Source: Faecalicatena_A orotica
Lineage (GTDB): Bacteria; Bacillota; Clostridia; Lachnospirales; Lachnospiraceae
DNA: 64,000 bases
Strand: one strand, 5' to 3'
Assembly (NCBI RefSeq): GCF_040545875.1
Contig: NZ_JBEPMR010000007.1
Shown here: one piece after another, positions 9,359 through 18,077 of the stretch
Layout of the letters: the number at the start of each line of letters is the position of its first letter
How positions within the stretch are numbered: the first letter of the stretch is position 1
Notes under the pieces: model-generated
Database searches by the model: none
The model's input: the letters and a program-made list of their open reading frames with translations, nothing else
What the model was told of the DNA's origin: nothing
Program-made: the position numbers and the translations under genes

Positions 9359-10279
9359 CTACCCCTTTAGCCCTGATGCAGCAATCCCCTGTTCCAGATA
9401 ATCCTGTCCAAAGAAAAACAAAAGAAGTGCCGGCACCAGCATAATCATAGAAGCTACAAACGCAAGAGAAGCATTTTTCTCCATAATCTGCGGCAGATAC
9501 AGTGACATTGGCCAATACGCCGCTGTCTTTAAATACGTCATGGGCTGCTCAATCGCGTTCCAGCTCTCCAGAAATCCTAAGATGAGGATTGCAAAGATCC
9601 CCGCCTTTCCCAATGGCAGTCCTATGGACAGGAAAATCCTGAACTCGTCCGCCCCGTCCACCTTCGCCGTTTCAATGATCTCTCTCGGAACTGCTGCAAA
9701 GGTTTTCCTTAAAATGAAGACCGGAAGTGTGGAAAACATTCCCGGCAGGATGATTGCTGCAAACGTATCCATCAGATGTATTTTGTTTAAAACCAGATAT
9801 CCGGAAACCATCGTCACCTGAAACGGCAGGATCATCAGAAGCATATAAAGAAACCACAACACATTCTTTCCCGGGAACCTGAAATTGGCAAATGCCCATG
9901 CGGCCGGGACTGCCACAAGAAACTGCCCCAGCAGGATTCCCCCCGTCTGTATGCAGGAATTCCAGAAAGATGTAAAAAACTCCGGTGAATCCAGAAGGAT
10001 CTGCACGTATGCACGAAGCGTGGGATATGCAGGAAAGAACCTGAATCCCGCCATCCCTTTCATCCCTGACAGAACTGCACCGCACACTTCCTTGAGCTCT
10101 CCGCTTCCCATAAACGAATAGGATACGATCAGGAGCAGCGGCGATACCATGATAACCAGTACTAAAAACAGGAACAGACCTGTCACACCATCAAATAACT
10201 GCCTCTTCTTCCTTCTTACGCCCCCGCTATTTCCTTTGCTCTTCCTTTTTCTCCCGGCAGTTCTTCCAAAATTCCTCAC
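9359..10279 (-). CDS. CUT1 ABC sugar permease, MalG type
   Basis: A 306-residue inner membrane permease with six predicted membrane segments after a basic N-terminal tail. The EAA loop (ETAKVDGADEFRIFLSIGLPLGKAG) that docks the ATPase is intact. It overlaps the end of the MalF-type gene by 53 bases; the GTG start at 10279 has AGGAGG eleven bases upstream. It forms a heterodimer with the MalF-type protein and takes sugar from the upstream lipoprotein. No ATPase gene is nearby, so a shared MsmX-type ATPase is expected to drive it. Confidence 0.88.
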   Translation of the reverse strand: MRNFGRTAGRKRKSKGNSGGVRRKKRQLFDGVTGLFLFLVLVIMVSPLLLIVSYSFMGSGELKEVCGAVLSGMKGMAGFRFFPAYPTLRAYVQILLDSPEFFTSFWNSCIQTGGILLGQFLVAVPAAWAFANFRFPGKNVLWFLYMLLMILPFQVTMVSGYLVLNKIHLMDTFAAIILPGMFSTLPVFILRKTFAAVPREIIETAKVDGADEFRIFLSIGLPLGKAGIFAILILGFLESWNAIEQPMTYLKTAAYWPMSLYLPQIMEKNASLAFVASMIMLVPALLLFFFGQDYLEQGIAASGLKG

Positions 10280-11144
10280 CGCTTAAGATCCCTCCTATCA
10301 ACAGCACCAGCATCACCGCTGCGGCTGTCATTTTCTGGATATCCAGACTGGTAAACCAGTTGTTAAACAAATGCTGCAGCATATAGATGCTTTTGTCCGG
10401 ATAATCCCCTGAGAGCAGGTATGCTTCACGAAAGACACGGAACGCATTGATAAAGGAGAGAAGTCCCGTTACGAATATCGTCTCTGCCAGCTGGGGCAGG
10501 GTGATATAGCGAAAAAGAGCCCACCGCCCTGCCCCCTGTACCTTAGCCGCATCATACTGCTCCTTCGGTATTGCACTTAACCCTGCCAGCCACAGCACCA
10601 TGTCATATCCAAGATTCTTCCACACGTAACAGGCAATCAGCACCCAGAAAGCACTGTCCGAAGAGAGCCAGTCCGCCCCTTTCCCTCCAAACTGCCTAAG
10701 GAACAGGTTCAGCCAGCCATGCCGGTCGAATATCATTTTAAAGCAGACTGCCACAGATGCCACCGGCAGTGCCATCGGAAGCAGGAACCCTGTCTTCATA
10801 AGTTTCTGGTATGTTTTGCTCTGTTGGACGAATACCGCAATACTAAGGGACAATGTAAGAAGCAGCGGGATACAGACCAGAATAAACTTCGCTGTATTGC
10901 CTGCCGCCCTTTGGAAAGCTTCGTTTTGAAGCACAGTCCGGTAATTCCCAAACCCTACAAACACGTGTCCGGATGCCTGTAAAAAGGAGCGCCGGAAGAC
11001 ATCCAGAAAGGGAAGGAAGACGAACCCTCCCACTCCCAAAAGACTTGGGAGCAGGAACAGGTATGCCGTCCGGTATTCTGTCTTCTTACTCTGCGAGATA
11101 GGTATCCGCCTTCTGCGCAATGGTCTCAACTGCTTCATCCACAT
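10227..11144 (-). CDS. CUT1 ABC sugar permease, MalF type
   Basis: About 305 residues with six membrane segments, the first at TAYLFLLPSLLGVGGFVFL. The EAA loop reads YDAAKVQGAGRWALFRYITLPQLA. The open frame extends upstream to 11201 inside the solute-binding protein gene, but GGAGG nine bases before ATG 11144 makes that the likely start; the genes still overlap by 59 bases, implying coupled translation. Partner of the MalG-type permease for uptake of an oligosaccharide or related solute. Confidence 0.87.
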   Translation of the reverse strand: MWMKQLRPLRRRRIPISQSKKTEYRTAYLFLLPSLLGVGGFVFLPFLDVFRRSFLQASGHVFVGFGNYRTVLQNEAFQRAAGNTAKFILVCIPLLLTLSLSIAVFVQQSKTYQKLMKTGFLLPMALPVASVAVCFKMIFDRHGWLNLFLRQFGGKGADWLSSDSAFWVLIACYVWKNLGYDMVLWLAGLSAIPKEQYDAAKVQGAGRWALFRYITLPQLAETIFVTGLLSFINAFRVFREAYLLSGDYPDKSIYMLQHLFNNWFTSLDIQKMTAAAVMLVLLIGGILSGEEFWKNCREKKEEQRK

Positions 11145-13323
11145 CGATACTGCCCTCCAGATATTTTTCCGCGTTCTCCTGATAAATGCCCCATACGGCA
11201 CGGTCCTGTATCAGAGGTTTGGTCAGTGTCCGGCTCATGTCAAGCAGGCCCCGAAGTTCTTCCTCCGTCACTGCATATCCAAATGCAATAAACTCCATTT
11301 CTCCATCTTCTGTTTCAAATCTCCATCCACTGCTAAGTGAATTCATATATGTACTATCAAGTTCTTCCTTCAGGCCGTCCATTGAATCTGCCAGAACCGG
11401 AAGTCCCTCTTTCTGCTGCACCGACTGTACCTCTTCGGACAGCAGGAATTTTAGGAATTCCTCTGCCAAATCCTTCTGGGTGCTGTTCTGGTTCACTCCC
11501 ACGATACCGACCGGATGATACAGATTCTGGATAGATACCGGGGACAGGCTTAGCTCACGCATAATTCCATAAGGGAAGGTCATGCCGGGCACACTGGAAA
11601 TCTCTGCGGTTTCTGCTGTATCCGGATGCTTTATAATCCCAAATTCTGCCCAGCTGGTGAATACCCCCGCGGAATCCTTGTACTTCTCTGTAATACCGTT
11701 TCGTTCTTCGAATTCTTTTGTCCCTGCATTTTCACAGATCTTTTCTTCCAGTTCAAGGAGCGTCCTTAACTTCTTCTGATCGACTTTGCCGTTTGTTTTC
11801 ACAATCTCTTCGTGATATAGCTGAAAGAGAAGATCTCTGATGTACCAATGGTCAGGAAAGCTAAAAACAGTAGCATCGGGCTTTTTGTCCAGATAACGTT
11901 CCAAAGAATCAATTGACTCTAATGCCTCCCGGACTTCCGGGCTTCCATACATAATTGGAATCCTGAATTTTATTGGCAGGGCATAAATCCTGCCATCCTT
12001 CTGCGCCGTATTTTCTAAAATGTTATCCAGATAGGAATCTTCGGCTGTCAATTCCTTCGTGAAGTCTGTCAGGTCCGCCAGTGTCCCTTTTTCTATATAG
12101 GCATCCAGGGGCAGGCCATCCATAAGCAGCACATCCGCGCCGTTTCCACTGAGCAATTCCGTATTCAGTGTCCGGATATCATCTGAAGTTACTTCGCTGT
12201 CCTCTTTGCCTGATGTATGGAAATCTACCCTGACATCCGGGTTCTTCCTCTGGAATTCCTGAATCCCCTGACGAACCGTATCATTGTCCGACAAGCCAAA
12301 CACAGTCAGTGTCTTTTCCGGTACTGCTGAGATATCCGGATCATAAACATAATGCTTCAGGCTATAATCATAGTCCTTATTCTGCCCGTAAAGCACATAG
12401 AAATCATCATCACTACCCATGATTACGGAACCGGCCCTGTATTTGGGCTGTCCCATCATTCCCATGCCGCCGTCCATCATAATTTCCGTCATGTCACTGC
12501 CAATCTGGCAGCGGCTGATTCCTTTTTCGGAGACAGCATACCAATTGCTGCCATCACTGCATAATGCAGGCCATTCACCCTTTTCGAATGTTAATTTACC
12601 TTTTGTTTCAAGGCTTTTGGCATCATATATATTGCAGATGCCATCCTCTGCCTGGACTGCTATGCTTCCGTCCTTTCCTTTTGCAAGCCTGCCATAACCG
12701 GAAAATACATCGCCGTAATAAGCAGAATCCACCTCCATAATAGTTTCCAGTGTATCCGGTGAGATGACCACGGCTTTCAAATTATTCAGATCATTCATCC
12801 AGTAGTTTCCTTCTTTGTCTATCACCATATTGGTAATCGCCATGTACTGGTTTCCCGATTTCTCTGTCACATAAGGGATATCGAGAATCTCTCCCGCACT
12901 TCCTACTTTCCCGCGGCATATAATGTCCGGGGTCCCCGCAGTGCCCTGCATGATTACCACCTGTGTGCCATCATCAGACTCCTGTACATCCCGCACCTTG
13001 CCAATCGTCGGCATTCCTTCATCGTGCAGTCTGCTGAACCAGTCAAGGTCAGTCTCTTCCCATTTTCCATCCACATATTCGTACCGGGCGATTTCCGCCC
13101 TCAGGTAGTTGCTTGCAAACAACAGCGGATTGCCATCCTTTGACTGTAAAAAACTCATGAACTGCTCCTGTCCCTCCTTCACTGGGAATTCTATGTCCTT
13201 TTCAACATACCGCCCTTTTCCGGAGGATTTCTTTTTACCATCGCCCTTACAGCCTGTAAGCCCCCCGGCTGCCAATGATAAAATCAACAAAAATACAATT
13301 GTATATTTCCACATATTTTTCAT
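11086..13323 (-). CDS. Large solute-binding lipoprotein with N-terminal propeller-like domain
   Basis: A 745-residue lipoprotein: signal peptide with lipobox ending LTGC at residue 25, then about 300 residues rich in short beta repeats with Gly-Asp and Trp (DKEGNYWMNDLNNLKAV, DGSNWYAVSEKGISRC), resembling a beta-propeller, and finally a family-1 extracellular solute-binding domain from about residue 335 (LTVFGLSDNDTVRQGIQEFQRKNPDVRV). Typical sugar-binding proteins are about 430 residues, so the N-terminal part is an addition. First gene of the minus-strand operon, divergent from a two-component system, with AGGAGGGG before ATG. The extra domain may bind a polymer or signal to the divergent kinase; that is inference. 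Confidence 0.85.
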   Translation of the reverse strand: MKNMWKYTIVFLLILSLAAGGLTGCKGDGKKKSSGKGRYVEKDIEFPVKEGQEQFMSFLQSKDGNPLLFASNYLRAEIARYEYVDGKWEETDLDWFSRLHDEGMPTIGKVRDVQESDDGTQVVIMQGTAGTPDIICRGKVGSAGEILDIPYVTEKSGNQYMAITNMVIDKEGNYWMNDLNNLKAVVISPDTLETIMEVDSAYYGDVFSGYGRLAKGKDGSIAVQAEDGICNIYDAKSLETKGKLTFEKGEWPALCSDGSNWYAVSEKGISRCQIGSDMTEIMMDGGMGMMGQPKYRAGSVIMGSDDDFYVLYGQNKDYDYSLKHYVYDPDISAVPEKTLTVFGLSDNDTVRQGIQEFQRKNPDVRVDFHTSGKEDSEVTSDDIRTLNTELLSGNGADVLLMDGLPLDAYIEKGTLADLTDFTKELTAEDSYLDNILENTAQKDGRIYALPIKFRIPIMYGSPEVREALESIDSLERYLDKKPDATVFSFPDHWYIRDLLFQLYHEEIVKTNGKVDQKKLRTLLELEEKICENAGTKEFEERNGITEKYKDSAGVFTSWAEFGIIKHPDTAETAEISSVPGMTFPYGIMRELSLSPVSIQNLYHPVGIVGVNQNSTQKDLAEEFLKFLLSEEVQSVQQKEGLPVLADSMDGLKEELDSTYMNSLSSGWRFETEDGEMEFIAFGYAVTEEELRGLLDMSRTLTKPLIQDRAVWGIYQENAEKYLEGSIDVDEAVETIAQKADTYLAE

Positions 13324-13352
13324 AACACCCCTCCTTACATTCTTTATTATCT

Positions 13353-13432
13353 ATCATACAGAAACTATCTCAAAAAATCTTGAAAGCCAGATTCTTTTTT
13401 TTAAGATTTTTTTGAGATTTATCTGCTATAAT
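13353..13432. promoter_or_regulatory. Mirrored divergent promoters with shared operator-like box
   Basis: ATCTCAAAAAATCTT at 13367-13381 and AAGATTTTTTTGAGAT at 13403-13418 form a near-perfect inverted repeat. On the plus strand the box ends eight bases before TATAAT (13427-13432, with an extended TG) of the response regulator gene; on the minus strand it ends exactly eight bases before TATGAT (13353-13358) of the lipoprotein gene. Neither promoter has a good -35, so the boxes are plausible activator sites, most simply for the adjacent OmpR-type regulator. Confidence 0.6.
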
Positions 13433-13462
13433 GTTTTTATTACAGGACGAGGGGGACTAATT

Positions 13463-14146
13463 ATGCACATTTTGATCATAGAAGACGACAGAGAACTCTG
13501 CGATGCCCTTAAGCTTCAGCTAAAAGCCAGAAACCATTCTTCTGACTGCTGCCATAAGGGAAGTGATGCTTTATACCATGCCCTGAACGGCTCGTACGAA
13601 CTGATCCTGCTGGACAGGATGCTGCCTGAGATTGACGGGCTGTCCATCCTGCGCGCCATACGCCAGAACCATATCACGGTCCCGGTAATCCTGACTACTG
13701 CGTTAGATACTGTAAACGACCGGATCGACGGGCTGGACTGCGGTGCCGATGATTATCTGGTCAAACCTTATGCGATTGAAGAACTGATGGCGCGAATCCG
13801 CGCTCTTTCCCGACGCCCGGCCATCCTTTCCGAGCATCAGGACCTTGCTTTTAGCGACCTTTCTTTTACACCGGATACCCGGATTCTGAAGTGCAACGGG
13901 CTGGAACTGCGGCTCTCCGGCCGGGCTGCCCTGCTGATGGAATACTTTTTACGCAATCCCGAAAAGACACTGACAAGGGAACAGATATTCCTGCGGATCT
14001 GGGGCGCGGATACTGCCGTAGAAGACGGGAATTTAGACACTTATATTTATTTCCTGAGAAAACATCTGAAGACATTGCACAGCGAGACGGTTATATCAAC
14101 CATGCACGGCCTGGGCTACCGTCTGGAGGGACCACATGTTTCGTGA
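13463..14146 (+). CDS. OmpR/PhoB-type response regulator
   Basis: A 227-residue protein: receiver domain (MHILIIEDDRELCDAL, phospho-acceptor Asp in LILLDRMLPEIDG near residue 51, Lys in DYLVKPY) and a C-terminal winged helix (LTREQIFLRIWGAD, YIYFLRKHL, TMHGLGYRLE). The open frame extends far upstream, but the ATG at 13463 starts the receiver domain exactly and has GAGGGGG before it, after the TATAAT at 13427. It overlaps the kinase gene by 11 bases. It most likely controls the divergent transport operon through the mirrored box. Confidence 0.93.
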   Translation: MHILIIEDDRELCDALKLQLKARNHSSDCCHKGSDALYHALNGSYELILLDRMLPEIDGLSILRAIRQNHITVPVILTTALDTVNDRIDGLDCGADDYLVKPYAIEELMARIRALSRRPAILSEHQDLAFSDLSFTPDTRILKCNGLELRLSGRAALLMEYFLRNPEKTLTREQIFLRIWGADTAVEDGNLDTYIYFLRKHLKTLHSETVISTMHGLGYRLEGPHVS

Positions 14147-15431
14147 GTTTAAGAAAAACCTGATATTTTTATATACGTTAAGTACGGGCCTGATTCTGAC
14201 CCTGATTGTTGTTCTTACGTTTCTTTTTTCACTGGTATCGCTGGAAAACAAACGGCAGTCGCTGTTTCAGAATCATCTGTTTACGCTGACTTCCAGACTG
14301 CAGACAGATAATACGGTTACCGATTCCTATCTGGCAGAAATGGAAACGCGAAATGAACTGATTATTTATATCGAAGAAAACGGGACCCCCCTGTTCTTCC
14401 CCGGTACATATGAAACCACCAAGAACCGGGATTTTCTGCTGGAGCAGGCTGGCAGACAGGCCGAAAAAGAAGGAATCTATGCGGATTCCCTGCCAGTCTC
14501 CTCAAACACGTTACAAAGCTCTGTCTTTCGTACAAAAGGACAGCACCATGATACATGGCTTGGCAATGTGCTGGTTATCCGCACAGATTCCAGTTATAAA
14601 AAGCTAATCCTCTTATCCGATGAAAGCGGGGAACATTTCCGCATCCTGATTATGGGGCTTTTGTTTCTGTTGGCAGACTGCATTGGAGTCTTCCTGCTCT
14701 ATCTGGCCGGAAGGCGTTTTGTCCGCCGTGCCTCAGCACCCTTGGAGGAAAGTTATCAGAAACAGCAGGACTTTGTGTCAGCGGCCTCCCATGAATTACG
14801 CTCCCCGCTTGCCGTCATTCAGGCAAATGCTGCAGCCATTGCGGATGCCCCCCTAGAAATGCCACGGCTATTGTCCGTCATACAAAAAGAGTGTGACCGG
14901 GGCAGTTCCCTGGTTAAGAATCTTTTGCTTCTTGCAAATATGGATTCCAACCACCTGACAATACAGAAAGAAAACGTAGAAATTGACGAATTACTCCTGC
15001 ATCTTCTGGAGCTGTATGAACCTGTCTTCCATGCAAAGAACAGCAGCCTGCTGCTCGAGCTCCCGGATATGGTCCTGCCCCGGATAAAAGCGGATCCGGC
15101 ACTCTGCCTGCAGATCTTCACCATCCTGTTGGATAATGCGGCTGCTTACGGGCTTGAAAACAGCAGGTATCCGAAGATTTTACTAAAAGCAGAAACCTTG
15201 CAGGGCCATGTTTCTGTCTCCGTAGTTGATTACGGAGCCGGGGTACCGGAAGAAGAAAAAGGCCGCATTTTTGACCGCTTCTACCGTGGCGACAAGTCCC
15301 GGAGTAAGAAAGAGCACTTTGGACTGGGTCTCTCTATCGCTTCGGAACTTGCCAGGGTTCAGGGGGCCAGGCTGAAGGTGGAGGATACGGACGGGGGCGG
15401 GAGTACCTTTACCGTCGAATTTTATGTATGA
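14136..15431 (+). CDS. Sensor histidine kinase partner of the response regulator
   Basis: A 431-residue membrane kinase: membrane segment at residues 9-30, an extracytoplasmic domain of about 130 residues, a second segment around 170-190, HisKA (SAASHELRSPLAVIQANA, His phosphorylation site) and HATPase_c (LLDNAAAYG, DYGAGVPEEEKGRIFDRFYRG, HFGLGLSIA). GGAGGG precedes the ATG. The signal may be the substrate of the divergent ABC system. It ends tail to tail with the amidohydrolase gene, the two stops overlapping by ten bases. Confidence 0.93.
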   Translation: MFREFKKNLIFLYTLSTGLILTLIVVLTFLFSLVSLENKRQSLFQNHLFTLTSRLQTDNTVTDSYLAEMETRNELIIYIEENGTPLFFPGTYETTKNRDFLLEQAGRQAEKEGIYADSLPVSSNTLQSSVFRTKGQHHDTWLGNVLVIRTDSSYKKLILLSDESGEHFRILIMGLLFLLADCIGVFLLYLAGRRFVRRASAPLEESYQKQQDFVSAASHELRSPLAVIQANAAAIADAPLEMPRLLSVIQKECDRGSSLVKNLLLLANMDSNHLTIQKENVEIDELLLHLLELYEPVFHAKNSSLLLELPDMVLPRIKADPALCLQIFTILLDNAAAYGLENSRYPKILLKAETLQGHVSVSVVDYGAGVPEEEKGRIFDRFYRGDKSRSKKEHFGLGLSIASELARVQGARLKVEDTDGGGSTFTVEFYV

Positions 15432-16612
15432 TATACTGCTTCGCCGTTTAGATATACTGTATTGACATTTTCAAGTGCAAGGATATCTTTCGACGCGTCT
15501 CCGTTTACAATCAGCAGGTCTGCGTACAGCCCTTCCTTCAGTTGTCCCACCTGGTCCTCCATGCCAAGGACCTTTGCGCCATTCATAGTTCCTGTCTGGA
15601 TTGCCTCAAGAGGCGTAAGACCATATTCTGTCATATATGCAAGTTCCTTTGCGACAAATGAATCTGTCCGCCCGGCTGCCGTAATATTATCCGTCCCGGC
15701 GCCTACGAGCACCCCCATGTCATAATACTCTTTAAAATGATCTTTATACATATCGGCCGCCGCCTTGCAATAGTAATACTCTCTCGGTTTTTCTTCTATA
15801 TTTTCGTACTTCTTTTCCAGATTCTCATAAATGACTGTATAGGGGAGGATCGTCGGGGTCCACGCAATTTTCTTACCGGCCATCTCCTGTATCTGTTCCC
15901 TCGTAACAAAAGTTGCATGTTCAATCGTATCAAACCCGGCCCTGATACACATACCAATGGAAGGCTGTGTCCCGGAGTGCACGGTTATCTTAGCCCCCAG
16001 CCTGTGGCATTCCCTGACCGCCGCATCCAGTTCTTCCTGACTGTACTCGCAGAGGTCTGACCGGTGGCTTGTCATGATTTTGATCCATTTGCTGCCATGC
16101 TTGATCCGGGTCCGGATTGCCCTTTGAAGTGCAGCAATACCGTCAGTCTCTTCCACGCCTTCTCCCAGTCCAAATGAGCTCCCGTGCCCTCCCGTAATGC
16201 ACAGTGCGCTGCCGCAGTATTCCATCCTCGGAATTTTGAAAAATCCCATCCGGGATGCCTCTTTCATCGTCATGCACACCCCTTCCGGAGAACCCACGTC
16301 CCGAAGTGTTGTCACACCGCGTTTAAATGCATCCTGTGCATACTTTTGGGTAATATATGCCATCATGTAATCGTTCTGCATCTGGGGCGCCGGCCTGCAC
16401 CCCCAATGCCCCAGATGTGCGTGTAAATCAATCAGCCCCGGAAGCAGCGTACTTCCCGGATATGATATGACTTCTTCTCCCGGATATGCTGTCTTTACTG
16501 CTGAACATGTTCCAATCTTCCCTATTCTCCCGCCCTCATCTATACGGACAGCGGAATCTTCTAAAACGGTTGCACCGTCGCCGGTCACAATTTTATCTGC
16601 TGCAATGATCAT
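15422..16612 (-). CDS. Metal-dependent amidohydrolase
   Basis: A 396-residue member of the amidohydrolase superfamily (imidazolonepropionase / prolidase-like branch). Metal-binding landmarks are LIDLHAHLG (HxH, near residue 67), ITVHSG, FDTIEHATF and VGAGTDN (the late Asp). Soluble enzyme expected to hydrolyse an amide or cyclic amide bond. Last gene of the sigma-54 operon, with AGGAGG before the ATG, so it probably works on the same substrate as the M20 enzyme and the dehydrogenases upstream. Confidence 0.85.
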   Translation of the reverse strand: MIIAADKIVTGDGATVLEDSAVRIDEGGRIGKIGTCSAVKTAYPGEEVISYPGSTLLPGLIDLHAHLGHWGCRPAPQMQNDYMMAYITQKYAQDAFKRGVTTLRDVGSPEGVCMTMKEASRMGFFKIPRMEYCGSALCITGGHGSSFGLGEGVEETDGIAALQRAIRTRIKHGSKWIKIMTSHRSDLCEYSQEELDAAVRECHRLGAKITVHSGTQPSIGMCIRAGFDTIEHATFVTREQIQEMAGKKIAWTPTILPYTVIYENLEKKYENIEEKPREYYYCKAAADMYKDHFKEYYDMGVLVGAGTDNITAAGRTDSFVAKELAYMTEYGLTPLEAIQTGTMNGAKVLGMEDQVGQLKEGLYADLLIVNGDASKDILALENVNTVYLNGEAVYHT

Positions 16613-16642
16613 ACAGAATCCCTCCTGTTTTGTTTCTCAGAA

Positions 16643-17347
16643 TCAGATTTTTCCTTTTTTATACATCCAGAGAGCAAACGCAATTGTTCCGAATGTTCCG
16701 ACGAGTGATGTCACATAGCTCGGGTTTGGGCCGAGGAAGCTGAATACGCCCTTCTTTACCATGAAACAGAATGAAATCCCGAGCAGTAATGCAACCGGTA
16801 CGATCTTCGGCTTTGTCATGGCGAACTGTACGAATACGGCTCCGAAGAGTGCGGGCAGCAGATAGTTAAATGCATCCAGCACTCCCTGGGGGAGATAACT
16901 CATAATAACGCTGCTGAGGATTGCTCCGACTGCCAGTACGGGCACATTAACAAACACAGACGTACAAATGCCAAGTGTTGAAATGATGGAGCCTTCCGGC
17001 GTCCCCTGCTCTACCCCTGCTTCTTTCTGTGCCATAACCGCACAGGGCACACGCATATTCGATGTATTTCCTGCAACAACATTGATGTAAGTTCCCGCCG
17101 AACCTACAATCGGGAAATTGGAAATCGGTTCTACAAACCATACAACCCCGATCGCACTTGCGATGGAAAGCCATCCTGTCAGTACTGCCGCCCAGGGGAT
17201 TTCGATCCCATATACAAGGGCAACAAGAATCGCAGGGATAAAGCAGAAAACAACACAGATATAGTTGCCTATTTTACCGCTTTTATGGATTCCTTTTAAG
17301 TAACTGTTCTGATAAATATCCTCTCTTACCTCTTCTGGTTTTAACAT
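16643..17347 (-). CDS. Membrane protein, partner of the DUF5058 protein
   Basis: A 234-residue protein with about six membrane segments starting at IGNYICVVFCFIPAILVALV, and Gly/Ser/Asn-rich loops (NFPIVGSAGTYINVVAGNTSNMRVPCAV). It is adjacent to and the same length as the DUF5058 protein, 22 bases away, so the two are likely the halves of a transporter that imports the substrate of this operon. I do not recognise a characterised family. Confidence 0.6.
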   Translation of the reverse strand: MLKPEEVREDIYQNSYLKGIHKSGKIGNYICVVFCFIPAILVALVYGIEIPWAAVLTGWLSIASAIGVVWFVEPISNFPIVGSAGTYINVVAGNTSNMRVPCAVMAQKEAGVEQGTPEGSIISTLGICTSVFVNVPVLAVGAILSSVIMSYLPQGVLDAFNYLLPALFGAVFVQFAMTKPKIVPVALLLGISFCFMVKKGVFSFLGPNPSYVTSLVGTFGTIAFALWMYKKGKI

Positions 17348-17369
17348 ATTTTTACCCTTCCTTTCTATT

Positions 17370-18074
17370 CTACAAAAGTGCCGTGATAATCATTGCCGGG
17401 AAAATCGCGATTGTCAGGTTCCATTGTGAAAGCCATTTGATGTTTTTTGTTTTCGCAATGATGCACGCTGCTGCCATGATTGCTGCACCTAACAGACAGG
17501 ATATTGTTGTCTTATCTATTGCCGTCAGGTAGGTTGCGTTGTTTGCGCCAAGCGCACCAAGCAGGGCTCCTGTTGAAATAACAGGTAATATGGACCTTCC
17601 AACTTTTTTTACAATTTTATTCTGGATCTTGTCCATCTTATCAGAAGCAAATGTTCCAAACAGTACCCAGGGAATAGAACCTAAAATCATAACAAGGAGT
17701 GCGGCCATGAATCCATTCTCCGTCATCTTATCGACACCGACCTGAATTCCCGTTGCTCCTGCACCAAACCCTGCCGCCATCAGCTCGAACATGGAATTTC
17801 CTACAAAGGACAGCCTCATGAATGCCACCGGCCCCCCCATGATTGCCATGACGGCAAACATTCCTGCGAGGCAGGCGATAGACGGTCCGATTGCCGTAAT
17901 TGCACTTGTTTTGATCGCAGCCTTTAGCTGGCTTTGCTCCAGCCCTATCTCCTGTCCTGTTTTATAGGACTTCTTCCATGTCCTTCCGGCCAGAAACAAT
18001 AAGAATAACACCGGCAGTCCGCATCCCAGCCACATAAGCGGGCTGTTCAATTGAGTTAAATCCATTGTCTTCAT
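17370..18074 (-). CDS. DUF5058 family membrane protein, probable transporter half
   Basis: A 234-residue hydrophobic protein with about six membrane segments (WLGCGLPVLFLLFLAG; SIACLAGMFAVMAIM; AALLVMILGSIPWVLFG; others) that I recognise as DUF5058. Members are often encoded next to M20 peptidases in Firmicutes, as here where the M20 gene ends four bases upstream. A role in amino-acid derivative uptake is inference from that context. Confidence 0.7.
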   Translation of the reverse strand: MKTMDLTQLNSPLMWLGCGLPVLFLLFLAGRTWKKSYKTGQEIGLEQSQLKAAIKTSAITAIGPSIACLAGMFAVMAIMGGPVAFMRLSFVGNSMFELMAAGFGAGATGIQVGVDKMTENGFMAALLVMILGSIPWVLFGTFASDKMDKIQNKIVKKVGRSILPVISTGALLGALGANNATYLTAIDKTTISCLLGAAIMAAACIIAKTKNIKWLSQWNLTIAIFPAMIITALL

Positions 18075-18077
18075 ACT

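Noticed and set aside
13109..13462. Long upstream extension of the response regulator reading frame
   Set aside because: It overlaps the divergent lipoprotein gene and the promoters; the ATG at 13463 begins the receiver domain and has its own ribosome site.
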